Source of the DNA: Petrosia ficiformis
Taxonomy: Eukaryota > Porifera > Demospongiae > Haplosclerida > Petrosiidae
Length of the DNA stretch: 64,000 bases
Direction: 5' to 3'
Assembly: GCA_947044365.1 (NCBI GenBank)
Contig: OX345643.1
Span: 756,001 to 820,000, forward strand
The position numbers were made by a program, and so were the translations under genes. Positions within the stretch are counted from its first letter, which is position 1. Every line of letters starts with the position of its first letter. The notes beneath the pieces are model-generated. The model was not told where the DNA came from, did not search any database, and worked only from the letters and a program-made list of their open reading frames with translations. Shown piece by piece: positions 12,409-28,100 of the stretch.

Positions 12409-12490
12409 ATGCAGACTGGTGCTAAAAAAGAAGCTGAACAAAAGGTTAGATGGAAGGAGATCAGAACATCTGAAAGTAGAAGTAATCTCT
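12409..12490 (+). pseudogene. Relic of ZNF330 first exon
   Basis: The stretch GCTAAAAAAGAAGCTGA...GGAGATCAGAACATC parallels ZNF330 exon 1 (14040-14115). The initiating ATG and the end of the exon are lost, and the copy runs straight into a second POLDIP3 intron/exon. With the TFPT relic it shows that the duplicated block once spanned POLDIP3, TFPT and the start of ZNF330. Confidence 0.78.
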
Positions 12491-12515
12491 AAACTATTTT
12501 TAATTGATTTTACAG

Positions 12516-13230
12516 CATCGTTCTCCATTACCACCACCAATGGATTACCAACGCTATGATGAACCTCAGCTACCACCTACGATGTCTATTCCTCTTCCTC
12601 CTCATCAGAGGGGCCTAACTACTGTTACTACACTAGTAATATCTAATCTAAGTGACACAGTTTCTCATAATGATGTCCATGTAAGGAATCTATTGTCATC
12701 AAATCATTAATGTCTTCACATCCTCTTATCCAGGAATTATGCACTGCTATTGGTCCAGTGGATACTGTTGTCATGACAGCACCTGGAGTAGCTGAAGTGA
12801 CATATCTTTACAAAGATGATGCTTTGGAAGCTTTCAAGAAATTCAATCAAAAGAACTTGAATGGTAGGTCTTGTATAATGTGACTAGACTAGTGTTGTTT
12901 TAGACAATGATGGCCACTTTTAGTTATAGTTTAAAAGAGTTTAAGGTGTCCATTATTGGCCCAATTTTCATTTCAGTTAATTACAGTAGACTTTGAGGGT
13001 GGAGCTGAGTATACTCATGAGCAAAAAAAGCCTGCACCTAGTGGGGCTTGAACCCGGAAGGCCAGCACTTAACCAATAGGCCACTAGTACATCCTTTACT
13101 ATAATTATAGTATTTGGCTATTGATGAACAACCTTTTCTATCTCTTCAAGGGATGCCAATGATGTGTCGATTACAACCAGAAGGTCCTTCTAGTCATGTA
13201 TCCTCCTCTTCCCCCTCCTCCTCCTCCTAA
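12516..13230 (+). CDS. Second, intact copy of POLDIP3 exons 3-5 (RRM cassette)
   Basis: Three exons mirror POLDIP3 exons 3-5: 12516-12680, 12734-12863 and 13151-13230. Acceptors and donors are conserved (TTTTACAG, GTAAGG, ATCCAG, GTAGGT, TTCAAG), phases match, and there is no stop before a new one at 13228-13230. The RRM keeps TLVISNLSDTVS and GVAEVTYLYKDDALEAF, with substitutions such as R to L and Y to F. The C-terminus differs: polyproline is replaced by a Ser run after RLQPEGPSS. No own exons 1-2 are present. It could be an alternative or mutually exclusive cassette of POLDIP3 or a young pseudogene fragment. Confidence 0.6.
12888..13110. mobile_element. MITE-like GTGTTGTTTTAG element plus tRNA-derived segment, copy B
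   Basis: Duplicate of the unit at 11454-11690, inside the equivalent intron of the second RRM cassette. The tRNA-like part is at about 13015-13091 on the minus strand, with the same B-box-like GGTTCAAGCCC. Confidence 0.5.
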
Positions 13231-13480
13231 TTGCTCCAAGAAAAATACACATCAATTTTCTTGTACATATATAAATAACTTTGCCTTTTTTTTGTTGTGT
13301 TGTGTTATTTACTTTGGAAAAAAGATGTCTTAATAATCATAATGATAGTACATGTGTATATTCCACATTTCTACTAGAGTTAAATATATTTATGCAACCG
13401 GAGTTCTTTCTCAAGTACTGGAGAGTTGTGTACATGGTTATATCAGTTTTCTGTGATAATATAATATTAAGAGATGATGT

Positions 13481-13978
13481 TTAATTTATAGAAATATCAG
13501 ATTCGTTATCTTCTCCTCTGGGTGATAAAGATAGATTTTGAGCATGTACTAAAGGATGTGGTGAAGTTGTTGATACAGGGGGATTCACTCCCGAATTCAA
13601 AAGTGGACAAGTTTGTGATGTCTGCTTTGAATGAGATTTAGTCTTAGTTCTTGTCTTACCAGGCTTATTGTATCTTTCTAATCGTCTACTAATAAAACTA
13701 TTAATTAAGAAAGGTATAATTATAATTTATATATTATATTATATATATATAATTATTGTCAGGTGGTATTTCAAACTCACTCTTTTTCGTATTCTGTTTC
13801 TTCGATGAGTTTCTGAATCTTCAGTAATCTTTTATACAAGCATTCATTGACCTTTAGAGATTGTGTTACTATTTTTCTATACTATGAACCTAATGGCTCT
13901 ACATACCTTCTCCAGTTCATCACACTTTCTTTTTATCACAACATATTTCTTTCTCCATACATCTCCCTGGTCCTCCAT
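13481..13978 (-). CDS. TFPT: TFPT, INO80 complex subunit F
   Basis: TFPT (TCF3 fusion partner, INO80F) is a small metazoan-specific subunit of the INO80 chromatin remodeller. Three exons join in phase: 13907-13978, 13781-13851 and 13481-13697, giving 119 residues. The start at 13978 gives MEDQGDVWRKKYVVIKRKCD. The conserved coiled-coil core follows (KYVVIKRKCDELEKVNECLY, KIQKLIEETEYEK, FISRRLERYN), matching KYQALGRRCREIEQVNERV in vertebrate TFPT as I recall it. The Ser/Pro-rich tail ends NESDISIN. The protein is much shorter than the vertebrate one (about 250 residues), lacking the long acidic leader and tail. Its start lies about 50 bases from that of ZNF330, on the opposite strand. A broken partial copy is at 12296-12390. 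Confidence 0.8.
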
Positions 13979-14028
13979 CAATAGTGGTGGGTGGTTGATA
14001 ATCTATGGGTGTGGTTTAAAGGTCTAGT

Positions 14029-17491
<3,463 letters not shown>

Positions 17492-17607
17492 TAATAATTA
17501 GTGTTTAGATTTGATGCATTCATTTCAGTCAAATTAGAAGTTCAATATTTAATAAAGCTATGAGTACACAAAGTAAAGAGTTAAATAGAGTCTGAGATGA
17601 TGTCCTA

Positions 17608-20600
17608 TTAGTTCAAAACTGATATTTTCTTTGTGAATGATGGAGCAGGAAACAAATACTCTCTCATTACTGAATCCAGTTCACCCAAAGCAGCTTGGGC
17701 ATGAGTCCGTGTTAGCAAGTCTGGATCTGTTGATTCTACATGTTTCAGAATACGGTAGAGTTGTAAAAGAGAATCTCCCAGTACCTACATGTAGTGACAA
17801 TAAATAATACTGAAATTGAAACATTTATTAAAAGTGGTTCTCAGAACTACCTTCAAGAAGTGACATTCTCTACAATAACAATTTCATGTAATGATTATGA
17901 GAGTACTATGCTATTCACAAAGAAGGGCTTGCCTTGTTTTGTACAATGTATCTACATGATGATGACTTGATGTACTCACCTGAACCGTGTCTCTGTCTAA
18001 TCCTTTAAACAGTTGTTTAATAACTGTTACTGCAGCTTGTCTTGCTTGAGTATCAGGATCAGACTGAACCACATGTTTCAGTAAACTCACAATCTGTGAT
18101 AAATAAATTCAGATTATAATTATAATGTTCCGATTACAAAACTTAAATACAAAAGTGAATTTATGAACTTGGAAGGAAAATTACTTCTTTGAATGTGGCT
18201 TAGTGTGATTTGTAGCTATTGTACGGAGTTTATATATAATTATACACATTTACTGGTTAATGCTTACTTCGTTTTGGACAGCAGCAAAGGAAAATTTCAT
18301 AAGACTACAAATATCAGCAAGGTTTGATAGAGCACTAACTCTAAGAAGAGGCTCTGAGCTTTGGACATTAGTCAGAACAGATGACATTAGCTCATTTGAA
18401 AAATGAGGCAGCATTTCTCCCATGTCTTGAACCACTTTCATCAAAGCTTCTCCAATCTTAATACGCCATTGCAAATTATGCTCTGATAAGTGTCTTGAGG
18501 ATGAAAGATTGCTATCTCCATTTTCTTTCCTGGGTGTACCATGACCAGAAGAATCAAGAACTTTTGGACTCTTGTCTTTAATGTACAGTCCCTCATCACT
18601 ACATTTCTCTTTGTTATTATCATCAAATTGTCCATACTCACGACAGAGTATTTGCAACACTTCTTTAGGTCTTGTAGAAGCAGCTATTACTAGTCCTCGG
18701 ATAGCAGCCAAGTATATATATGAATCAGAATGGCCAATGTGTTCTTTAAATATACTAAGTACAGTATCAATGTGTTTCATTGTAGTCTCGTCTCTGTCTT
18801 GTACAAGCCGAGTGAGTTGAACAAGACCATGAGCTTGAACAGGTAGTAAAGGGTCTTTAAGATCATTCAATGCTTGTTGGAAACAAAAGGCTTGTTCATT
18901 CTTGCCTTCACCAGCACTCTCATCAACGTCTCTAGATGAATCTGGTAGTTCTTGAATCAATGGAGCAACTAGTTTCCTTTCCTTCACACCATGTGTCCTT
19001 GTGTCATCTTTGACTTCAGTATCGACTGATAAGGCTTTCTGACTGACAGACACACCCTCTTTCTTTTTACTAGTTCCTTTACCCAACTGTTGAGCTCTCT
19101 CCTGCATATTGGTAGTCCACACTGCACCTAATGTAACAATACAGATCTTCAATTCACCAGAAAGTAGAGCAAGGTTTCTGTCTGAATAATTCTGCGATAT
19201 TTCTTCCAAATTTGGCAACATCTCCGATAGGATGGGTCTCAACTTGCGTGAAATCTATCAAAAGAAATTTATTTTATTTGTCTTCATTCATAAAGCATAG
19301 AAAACACTGAGATGAATAAACATACATGTAATTATAATAAATAACATTATTGATTATACTATCAGTTTTCAATGTTCCTGCTTAACTTCATTAGTAAATA
19401 GAGTGACTAGACCACTCAGTCCACTACTGACCTCTACAATATCATAATACTAAACAATGACCATTATTTTAACAGTGTTGCTGACATCATTAGCAAACTA
19501 AGTGATTAGACCACTCAGTCACTAATAATTTGATAAGCAGTACTCACTTGTGTACCAGCTGTTATTATAGCTGAGAGTAGACCAAATGCTATACTCAAAG
19601 TCACATGACCACCTGTGATCTCTTCCTGTGTATCCTCCATTGAAAATAATATCTTTTCTTTCTTTCTCATTAGTCTAAAAGCATGACATCTCACAATGAT
19701 TGATAATGTTTCTACTAACGATAACTCGTCAATATCCTGAAGTATCTTATCACCAATCTGTTCACAGATAGCAGCAGTAATATATAAAACTAATGTAGAA
19801 GAGAATGAATGAGCCTCCGATATATCATCAAGTCTTGTCCTCTCCTCCCATTCTAAGAGAACCTTGTTTCCACTTTCAATAGTACCATCCTCTCTTGTTC
19901 CTCTAGAATCCGTCTGTTGTATTTCTGATAAACTAAAGCATTCTCTTTTTAGTACTGACCCTAAATATTTCACACAATGAAGGAACAGGGATCCCACAAT
20001 GCCACATCTTTGTAGCTCAGAATCGAGTAACAACTCCATCAGACAAGAACCTATATCCTCCATCAATTCTGAATCTGAAACATACACTTGTGAACTTAAT
20101 TTGTCCTCAACTATTAGCCCTTCTTCCCCACACATCAATACTAGGGTATCAGGAAGTTTCTTAAATTGATTTTGAGATTGTTGGGTTTCGGAAGATATAC
20201 GGAGCAAATAGCTAAAGAAATGAAGTTGAGTTGTTGTGTCACATGGTTTCAGAATTTGAATAATAAGTGATTTGGTGAGTGAACTATAAAGAGAAAGAAT
20301 CTGACAATAATATACAATAAATAATATCATACAGCAGGGGGGACATCCCACCTTTAGGCTTTAACATGAGCCCCCCCCTCCCCTACATTTCAAACTAAAA
20401 ATATTTCAACATGCAAGTGACACAGCAATAGGGTCGAATTGGGCATCAGGATTTTCTAAATTTAAAAAGACCATTAGTCCGAAACTGAGGCAATATGCAG
20501 GGTTTCATCCCCCCAGAGCAGTGTGCATGATCGATTCCTTAACAAACAATCCTGTATGAAACCTTGTTTGTGTATACAATACTTGTGTGTACAATATTTC

Positions 20601-22418
20601 ATTACCTCTGTAAACAGCTATCTTTGTTATCGCTACTTCTAGTAGCTCTCCACACTTCAAATAAAATTGGGAGATATGATATGACAATACTCATAAAAGG
20701 TGAAGTGGATCCCACAAGAAGAAGAATCTAAGTTTAATTAATTGAGACCACTGAAAGAGAATGGAGTCCTCTCACCTTTTCTATATTTTTTAGACAGGTA
20801 ACTAGTGTAGACAACTTGATATCAGTGTCACAATCTGCATGTATGCATGTGTGGTGAAAATGAACTTGCAGGGAGGATCAACTTTTTTATTCTATTCAAC
20901 ATACCTCCTGCTAGCTGTTGTAATGGCTGAAGAAGCTGAGACAGTAAGTATTTTAAAGTGAGATCATAATTATGAGTAAGCATGGTGGATAAAATGGCTA
21001 CAGCAACTCTTAGAAATTTTCCTTCTTGAGAAGATGTGAAGAGAGATAGTACCTTGAGGAAACATACATACGATTAACAGAAGACTTCAAGTACTACCTA
21101 TTAATCTTAACCTACTCACTTGAGGGCATAATATACTATAGTACTGGTCTACTGACACTGCTCGAGATGGACAACTTGATACTATCTTAGCAACTGCCTG
21201 ACATTTTCGCCAATCATCGTGACCTCCTATTCCTTGGCTACAAGTTCCACCTGTAATGTAGTGCTGTACTACTGTATTATCCTATGTATCTAATATAAGC
21301 ATACCTTGTGTAGTGTCAAATATACCTCTCAGAATGTAATGTAAGCCATTATTTTGTAATAGTCTTTCTGACAAAAGTTGACCACAAGTTTTACGAAACC
21401 AGGACGGAGTACCTTCTCTTGTCTGCGGCCTTTTAGGAGCACCTTGAAGAAGAAGCAAATCTTGAACTAATATAGGTTGATGAACTTTATTTAAATATGC
21501 AGCAAGCTGTTCTTTACACCAAAGTCTCTCTTCATTTGACAGTTCAAGTGAACTTGTTTCTGACTGAATTTGAGAATTCTCTTTGCCTGAAAGATGAACC
21601 TTGCCAGGGATGTTAGTGCAGGAACTTGGTATCATAGCTCGTAGGGAGCATTCAGGAGCATATATTATTTGAATTAGAGCTGCTAAAATATCAGAACGAA
21701 GTACTGAAGTGAGAATCAAAGAGGCAAACATAGGATTATTCATAAAACTTAGTAACATCTTTATACATTTGTAAAGAAATGAATTTCGTTGTGTAAGTGA
21801 CAGGTGAGTAAACTTATTGACTTCCATGGAGCTGTTAGTACGAGCTCTTAATGACACACCCACACCAGGTAAAAGGTGTGGGTAGGTACCAAGAAGTGAT
21901 ACAAACTGTAGTAAGGAACACAGTGTTTTTTCATCAGCAACACTTAACAGGTTTTTTGGTGCAGAAGAACTTTTCTTTGGTGCATTTGATGTGCATAATG
22001 GGTTTTTCGATGTAGCGGATGGACTCAATGGGTTTGCCGATACAGTGGAAGAACTCACTAAGTTCTTTGGTGAAGTGGACACACTCTCTGATGTAATTGG
22101 TGTCCTCACAGGTGGTAGTGAATTCGTATCATCAGACATCAACTGACTGAGTACAAGTAATAGCGTAAGCCCTTCTGTTATAAAGTCCCAATATACACAC
22201 TCAATACCTGTTGTCATGGTGCTTTCAAAAGTGATATCATAATTTTTTCTGACTTCATATATTTTTCTTTCAATATCTTCTGATTTTTTGAGTTTTCTAC
22301 TGAGCATCAGATTGTAAGATAGTCTTTCCAACCATCCCTGAGGTGCACTAGGATCTTTTTCAGAAGATATCAGCTGTCTGATTGCTGCAAGAACACACAC
22401 CTGTCCCAAATTCTCCAT
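17608..22418 (-). CDS. TANGO6: TANGO6 (TMCO7), HEAT/ARM-repeat Golgi organisation protein
   Basis: TANGO6 is a large HEAT-repeat protein needed for ER-Golgi organisation and secretion. It is related to yeast Rtp1 through two C-terminal RTP1 domains. Exons I can place include 21304-22418, about 21119-21252, about 20905-21052, 20776-20834, 20606-20727, 19548-20300, 18268-19254, 17980-18093 and 17608-17784, about 1200 residues (human about 1090). Recognisable segments are CPSRAVSVDQYYSILCPQ, LPVQAHGLVQLTRLV, HSDSYIYLAAIRGLV, WRIKIGEALMKVVQDMGEML, SALSNLADICSLMKFSF and the C-terminal AALGELDSVMREYLFP. The start is taken as the ATG at 22418 (MENLGQVCVLAAIR). The frame stays open upstream to about 22488, so an upstream start inside the RINT1 gene cannot be excluded. 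It is head to head with RINT1. Confidence 0.87.
20334..20518. mobile_element. Possible MITE with CAGGGGGGA termini in TANGO6 intron
   Basis: The left end GCAGGGGGGACATCCC and the right end TTTCATCCCCCCAGAGC form a short imperfect inverted repeat about 180 bases apart. The interior is AT-rich apart from a C-run. It is seen once only, so this is tentative. Confidence 0.35.
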
Positions 22419-22465
22419 GATCCATTTAATTAATAAATTAGGTGTGGCTAGTGGCTCAACTAAAG
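22419..22465. promoter_or_regulatory. 47-base gap between TANGO6 and RINT1 start codons
   Basis: The two inferred ATGs are 47 bases apart on opposite strands, so the core promoters must overlap the 5' untranslated or coding ends of both genes. The gap contains GTGGCTAGTGGCTCAAC and no TATA box. If either gene has an upstream non-coding exon, the arrangement changes. Confidence 0.45.
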
Positions 22466-25091
22466 ATGGCAGCTTTGTCCACTGCAACAATGGACAGTTT
22501 TGTTGATGAAAGCATAAAGGATAATATTAAGATACTACCTGATCTTTATGATGCATTAAAAAAAGAGAGAAATGAACTTAGAAGACAGGTATTGTGGCAT
22601 ATACCTACACACATACAACACTGATTGATGTACAAATATATAATATTTTATATATATTATATATATATATAATTATATTTAATATAATATATATAATATA
22701 GTATAATTATATATTATACATTTTGCATATAATATTACATCTATAATCCTAATACATGCATGTGCATACATACACATATGTATGTACATACAGTTTATAT
22801 ATATATGTGTACTTGTATGTGTATACATGATAAATATGTACATACCTACATTATGTATAATTATGCATATACATCCAAACATATATGAACATACATACAT
22901 ACGTACATACATACATACATACATACATACATACATACATTACATACATACATGCACATTCTGAATGTTTGGTTCATTGTAAAGTTGTCAGGTTTGAGTC
23001 ACAAAGGAAGTGGAGGATCAGATGAAGATGATTGGGAACAAGTAGCCAGTGATACTAGACAGACAATCTCTCAGTTACAAACTCTTAGTAAAGATTTCAT
23101 GATGCTCCAACAAAGAGAGAAAGATAGTAAGGAGAAGAAGAGAGAAGATGAAGAACAGGAGAAGAAACCAGAAGATTTGTCCAGTAAAAAAATGGAGACA
23201 ATATCTTCCACAATTCTTCCTTCAATCCGTGAACTGGATGAGTTTGAGCGTCTACAGAAGTACCTCTCATGGGTGAAAAGAACTTTGTTTTTGAGGTGGG
23301 TCTCAGTGAATCACAATTTCTGTATCTCATTATTTCATCTTCTGTCTTCACTTCTCTCTTCTCCATCTTATTCTATCTTTTCCTCTGTGAATTATCAAAT
23401 CTCATCTTTGAATAGCTATATATACTGGATATATAATACAAAGGGTGTATATATATAGGGAGACAATTAGTTGCAACTATAATACAACAGTGAATCATTG
23501 TGGTTATATTTCTGTCTCTTTTAATGTAAATGGCATTGTTCTGATACAACCCCATCCTGTTTCATCTATCATGTCAGCTGTACTCAAAATTTGCTATGTC
23601 AGTAGAGTTACTTCAGGCATGATAATATGCAGTACCCTGCACTATAGTATTACAAGAAGGTACTTCCATCAACTCTACAATTTTAATAGTTTCTTGTACT
23701 ATGAAATTTTGAATTTTGAATTATTTTCCCTTAAATCTCTATCTCTCTCTGTAGCAAGACACTATCATCTCACCTCAGTCGAGGTGATATAGATGTTGCT
23801 ATGGATACCTTTTACAAACTGTCAAACATTGTGGATAAACTTTCACCATCTTCTTGTGCTCATCTGAAAGATTTTGTAATGAGTAATTGCGAACACTGGA
23901 GGACTCAATTGAAGGAGACTTTATCTCAGTAAGGAAATTACCATAGAGGCTGTTAATTAAAGTCTCTTCACATTGATCATAACCTCAAAATTAGGATGTA
24001 ATGACTTTATATGTAATATAGTGTATAATTTAATGTTACAAGGTTAATACATGATTATACTGTAACTCAATAATGAAGCAATGGATTGACACACACAAAA
24101 AAGAACGGGAAGGATAATTATATGAATATAATGCAGGTAATAAGATTAAATTGATGGTCATTCCCAACTAAAGTTATGAACATGTTTTGAGGTCATAGTG
24201 AATGTGAATGAGCTTTAGTTACCTTTATAATGCATCATGAAATAGGTACCAGTGATAATGAAACACATATGAGGCACTGTTTCTTCGGAAACCTATATTT
24301 ATATTCCTTTCATAGTAAGTTCACAGAACTTTTGAAGATGATCTGTTGGCCACTAACCAAAGAGACATCAACAAAGGCTCTTGAAGTATGGGAACAAAAG
24401 CAATACGATTTCTCACTGTGTTTTAAACACTTGATGAGTATTGATAAGAACCGATGCCAATATTCCAAGACCCGCATTCCTAATTTAGAAGATGCTATCC
24501 TGTTGCCTATTGAATTGTTGCTTGATCCAATTAGAAAAAGATTCAGGTTTCATTTCTATGGCAACCGAAAGACAAACTCCAGAGAAAAGGTTTGACTTAC
24601 TCTTTTAGTTTGTTAATTTGATTTCTTTGTTTTAGCCGGAGTGGTACTTCACTCAAGTGTCCAACTGGATCACTGACCATGCTGCGTTTTTAGAGACTCA
24701 TGTCCAATCTGTACTGAACCAGACTGAGTATCAGTATGTGGATGTTAAGGTATGTAGATACAGTATAGTAAAGATGCGATTACATTTAGCTATGATATAT
24801 TGTGTATGTATGTATATTTATCAGAATAGTTAAATTTTGCCGGTATTAACATATTTATATATAGTTAAATATATAATATAATTATATTCTATGAGACATG
24901 TATTGTTGATGTATATTTGTAAATAAACATTTTTCTAATAAATTGATAGAATATGTAGGGATGAAAAAACACAAAAAGTGTGTGAACAAGGTTGGGATGG
25001 TTAATGACTGAACATAATTAAACCAACCACTCCCATATTAAGTGTAGCTACTTTGTATTTTGTTCTTTAGCAACAAGTACTATAGAAGTGG

Positions 25092-25151
<60 letters not shown>

Positions 25152-28100
25152 CTGTATATATATTATTATATATATTATATATGTTATGTATAGATGGAAT
25201 TCATTAGAGGCCTGTTACAAGAATTAATGAAAAAACTTCGTCATGAACTAAACCCATCAAATCACCCAAACAAAAAATGTACTATCGATGATGATTACCT
25301 CTTGTCTCACTTGATTGATGAATTACTCCTGTTTGACAAAGAGATTCGTTCTATTCATTCTTACTCTCCATTATACCCTGCCTGTATAATGGTGCTGTTA
25401 GATGAGAGAATTCTTTGTCGATGGTTGAATTTAGAGAAACAGTGTAAGGTGTAGAAAATATTAGATGGATGCATAAATGGATGTATGGATGGATGGATGC
25501 ATGGATGGATGCATGGATGGATGGATGGATGGATGGATGGATGGATGCATGGATGGATGGATGGATGGATGGATGGATGCATGGATGGATGCATGGATGG
25601 ATGGATGGATGGATGGATTTATGGATAAATTGATGGATGGACGATTGGATGGATGGATGCGTGGATGGATGGATGGATGAATAGATAAACAGAGTGATTG
25701 ACAGAGAGACAGATATAGATAGCTGGATAGATAGATAGATAGTTGTTATTATCACAGTGATCTTGTTATACAGTTGCCGCCGAAAAGTTGAAACGTATTA
25801 CTGAATCTTCCACTGCATGGCAATCTCAGCATGTGCTGCATGAAGATGACTCCTGTGTACCAGAGTGTGCTGAGAAGTTTATGCAGCTGATAACTGGTAT
25901 TACAGGTATTAATATCTGGTTATACAAATCATTGCACTATAGCTCAGTAAACATAATTTGATATTTTTAGAACGCTACAAACAGATTCCTGTTCTATTTT
26001 TGAGACTCCAGTTTCTGGAACTTCAGACTGACTTATTATTGGAGTTCCATCAAGACTTAACACAAGCTGTTGATGGGATGTCAGCTACACCTATTTCCAA
26101 GCGATACATGGCTTATTTAAATGCTGCTAACTACATCTCTTCTTTACTAAAAGTATGGGGAGAAGAAACAGTAAGTCAGTTAAATAATATTCACAGAAGT
26201 AACCATTGCCATAGAAATTGCTAGTTATTGTAATTATATTGATGTTAATGGTGGTTAAGTATAACTATTAACTGATATTGTAACAGTGTTTTTGATAAGC
26301 TCATATGGTGCATCATTGGCCCAAAGAGCTACTTATTTGGCACTGCACAGTTCTTTCTTTGGGCCAGATGCTGCAAATAATTATGATTATATTATCACTA
26401 ATAGCATTAACTCTGATAACTGGCTCAAGATGCATTCCCAATGGTGCACACAGTGCCGCACACTAACCCTTGTTGAGCCAATTTCAAAACATATCAAAAG
26501 TTCTGTGTAATAAGTATACTATTAATATTATAATATTATTATAAGTCGGATCCAGAAAATAAATGTGTTATAGTATCAATATCTGTTATTAATAGATAGT
26601 TATTGATAATATAATAATGATGTCTATAATTCTTATGCATGTTTTGATAGAACTCTTGTCTCTGATATTGTTATTTTTTTTGTCTTGTTATTTCCCTGTA
26701 CCTAAGATCATACAAGTAAAAGATGATTTTTGAGTCGACAGATTATATGAGCTATTCTATCCATTATTTGAAGTTACCACAGATATCTGCGGTAATTATC
26801 AGTTTATTAAAATATTAGTATAATCCTACATCACAAATCACATGTGCTCAATCACAAAGTAATACTAATGGATGAGAATTAGAGTTTTTGATAAGTTTTG
26901 AAGCATGGGCCAAATTGGCTCAAAAATGGTTAGTGTGTGCACCATTGGAAATAAATCTTGAGCCAATTAACAAAGAGTTAATGCTGTTAGTGACAATATA
27001 ATCATAACTAACTGCGCCACTGGCCCAAAGAGAGAACCACGCAGTGCCAAATAAGAAGCTCTTTGGGCCAATGGTGCGCCATATGAGCTTATCAAAAACA
27101 CTGAGAATTATGGAGTATGTCTTCTCATTTTCACAGTTCTTTCTGGAACTGCATTACTATGCTCAACACTTAAACACGGATAGGTTTAATAATCAGGAAC
27201 AAGCTTTTGAACAAGTGGAAGCTTTGAGAAAGATCGATCCAGAGTTTGCCAAGTTAGAGGGCACTGCTTTCAATTCTGTGACAACAGTATTTGAGAGTCT
27301 TTGCGAACGTATGATTGACGTGTTGATTGTAAACTTTATTAATAGTGTCCAGTCTATGTGCAATGGATATAAAAGAGAAAAGTGAGTAGATGAGATGGAC
27401 AGACAATGGATATACAGACAGGCATAGTGACTGATAGATGAACTGATAGACAGATAGATGAATAGGAAGACAGATAGATAGAGTAATGAACAGACAGATA
27501 GATAGATCAATGAACAGACGACTGACAGACAAATTGTAATGAATAATCATTCCTTTTTGTGAGTACTTTTACAACAACAACCATCCTTTGTGATACTTGT
27601 CTCTTTAGCTTTAGAAATGTATGAAGAGTTGACCAAAATGATGAATATATACCCAGATATATACATGTAGTAATTATAATTACAACTTTGTTACTTATTG
27701 TGTTTTCTTAGGTGGCATAGTATTTCAACAGTTTCAGATCCTGCCCTTTTAGAACTTTCATCAACTGCGCTTAACTTCATTGTTAAGATACAAGAGCTGC
27801 TGCACACACTCAAATCAACCATTTCTCCTTTACTTCATGATCAATTGTTTGATAGTCTAGGAAATGAACTGGATAACTTTCTACTTAATCAGGTATGAAA
27901 AATTATAAATAATTATGTGACTTTGGAGGAGAAAACTGGGCATTAGGAGAATAATAATATTTTTACCATTTAGTGTAAGAACTCAACGTGATTATTTGCA
28001 TGTAGGTGGAGCAATAGTTCCTCTTCCTGAATGCTAACTATTTCTTTATCCCATAATCATGAAACAGATATTGGATCTTAATTAGACACACTACTAACAA

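Noticed and set aside
25351..25755. Ser-Ile-His-Pro repeat proteins on the minus strand
   Set aside because: Frame through the (ATGG)n microsatellite in a RINT1 intron. The same applies to 28326-28740 and 55753-56457.
26286..26510. Plus-strand frame over the left MITE copy
   Set aside because: The open frame coincides with the repeat element and is absent from its inverted partner; it lies in a RINT1 intron.
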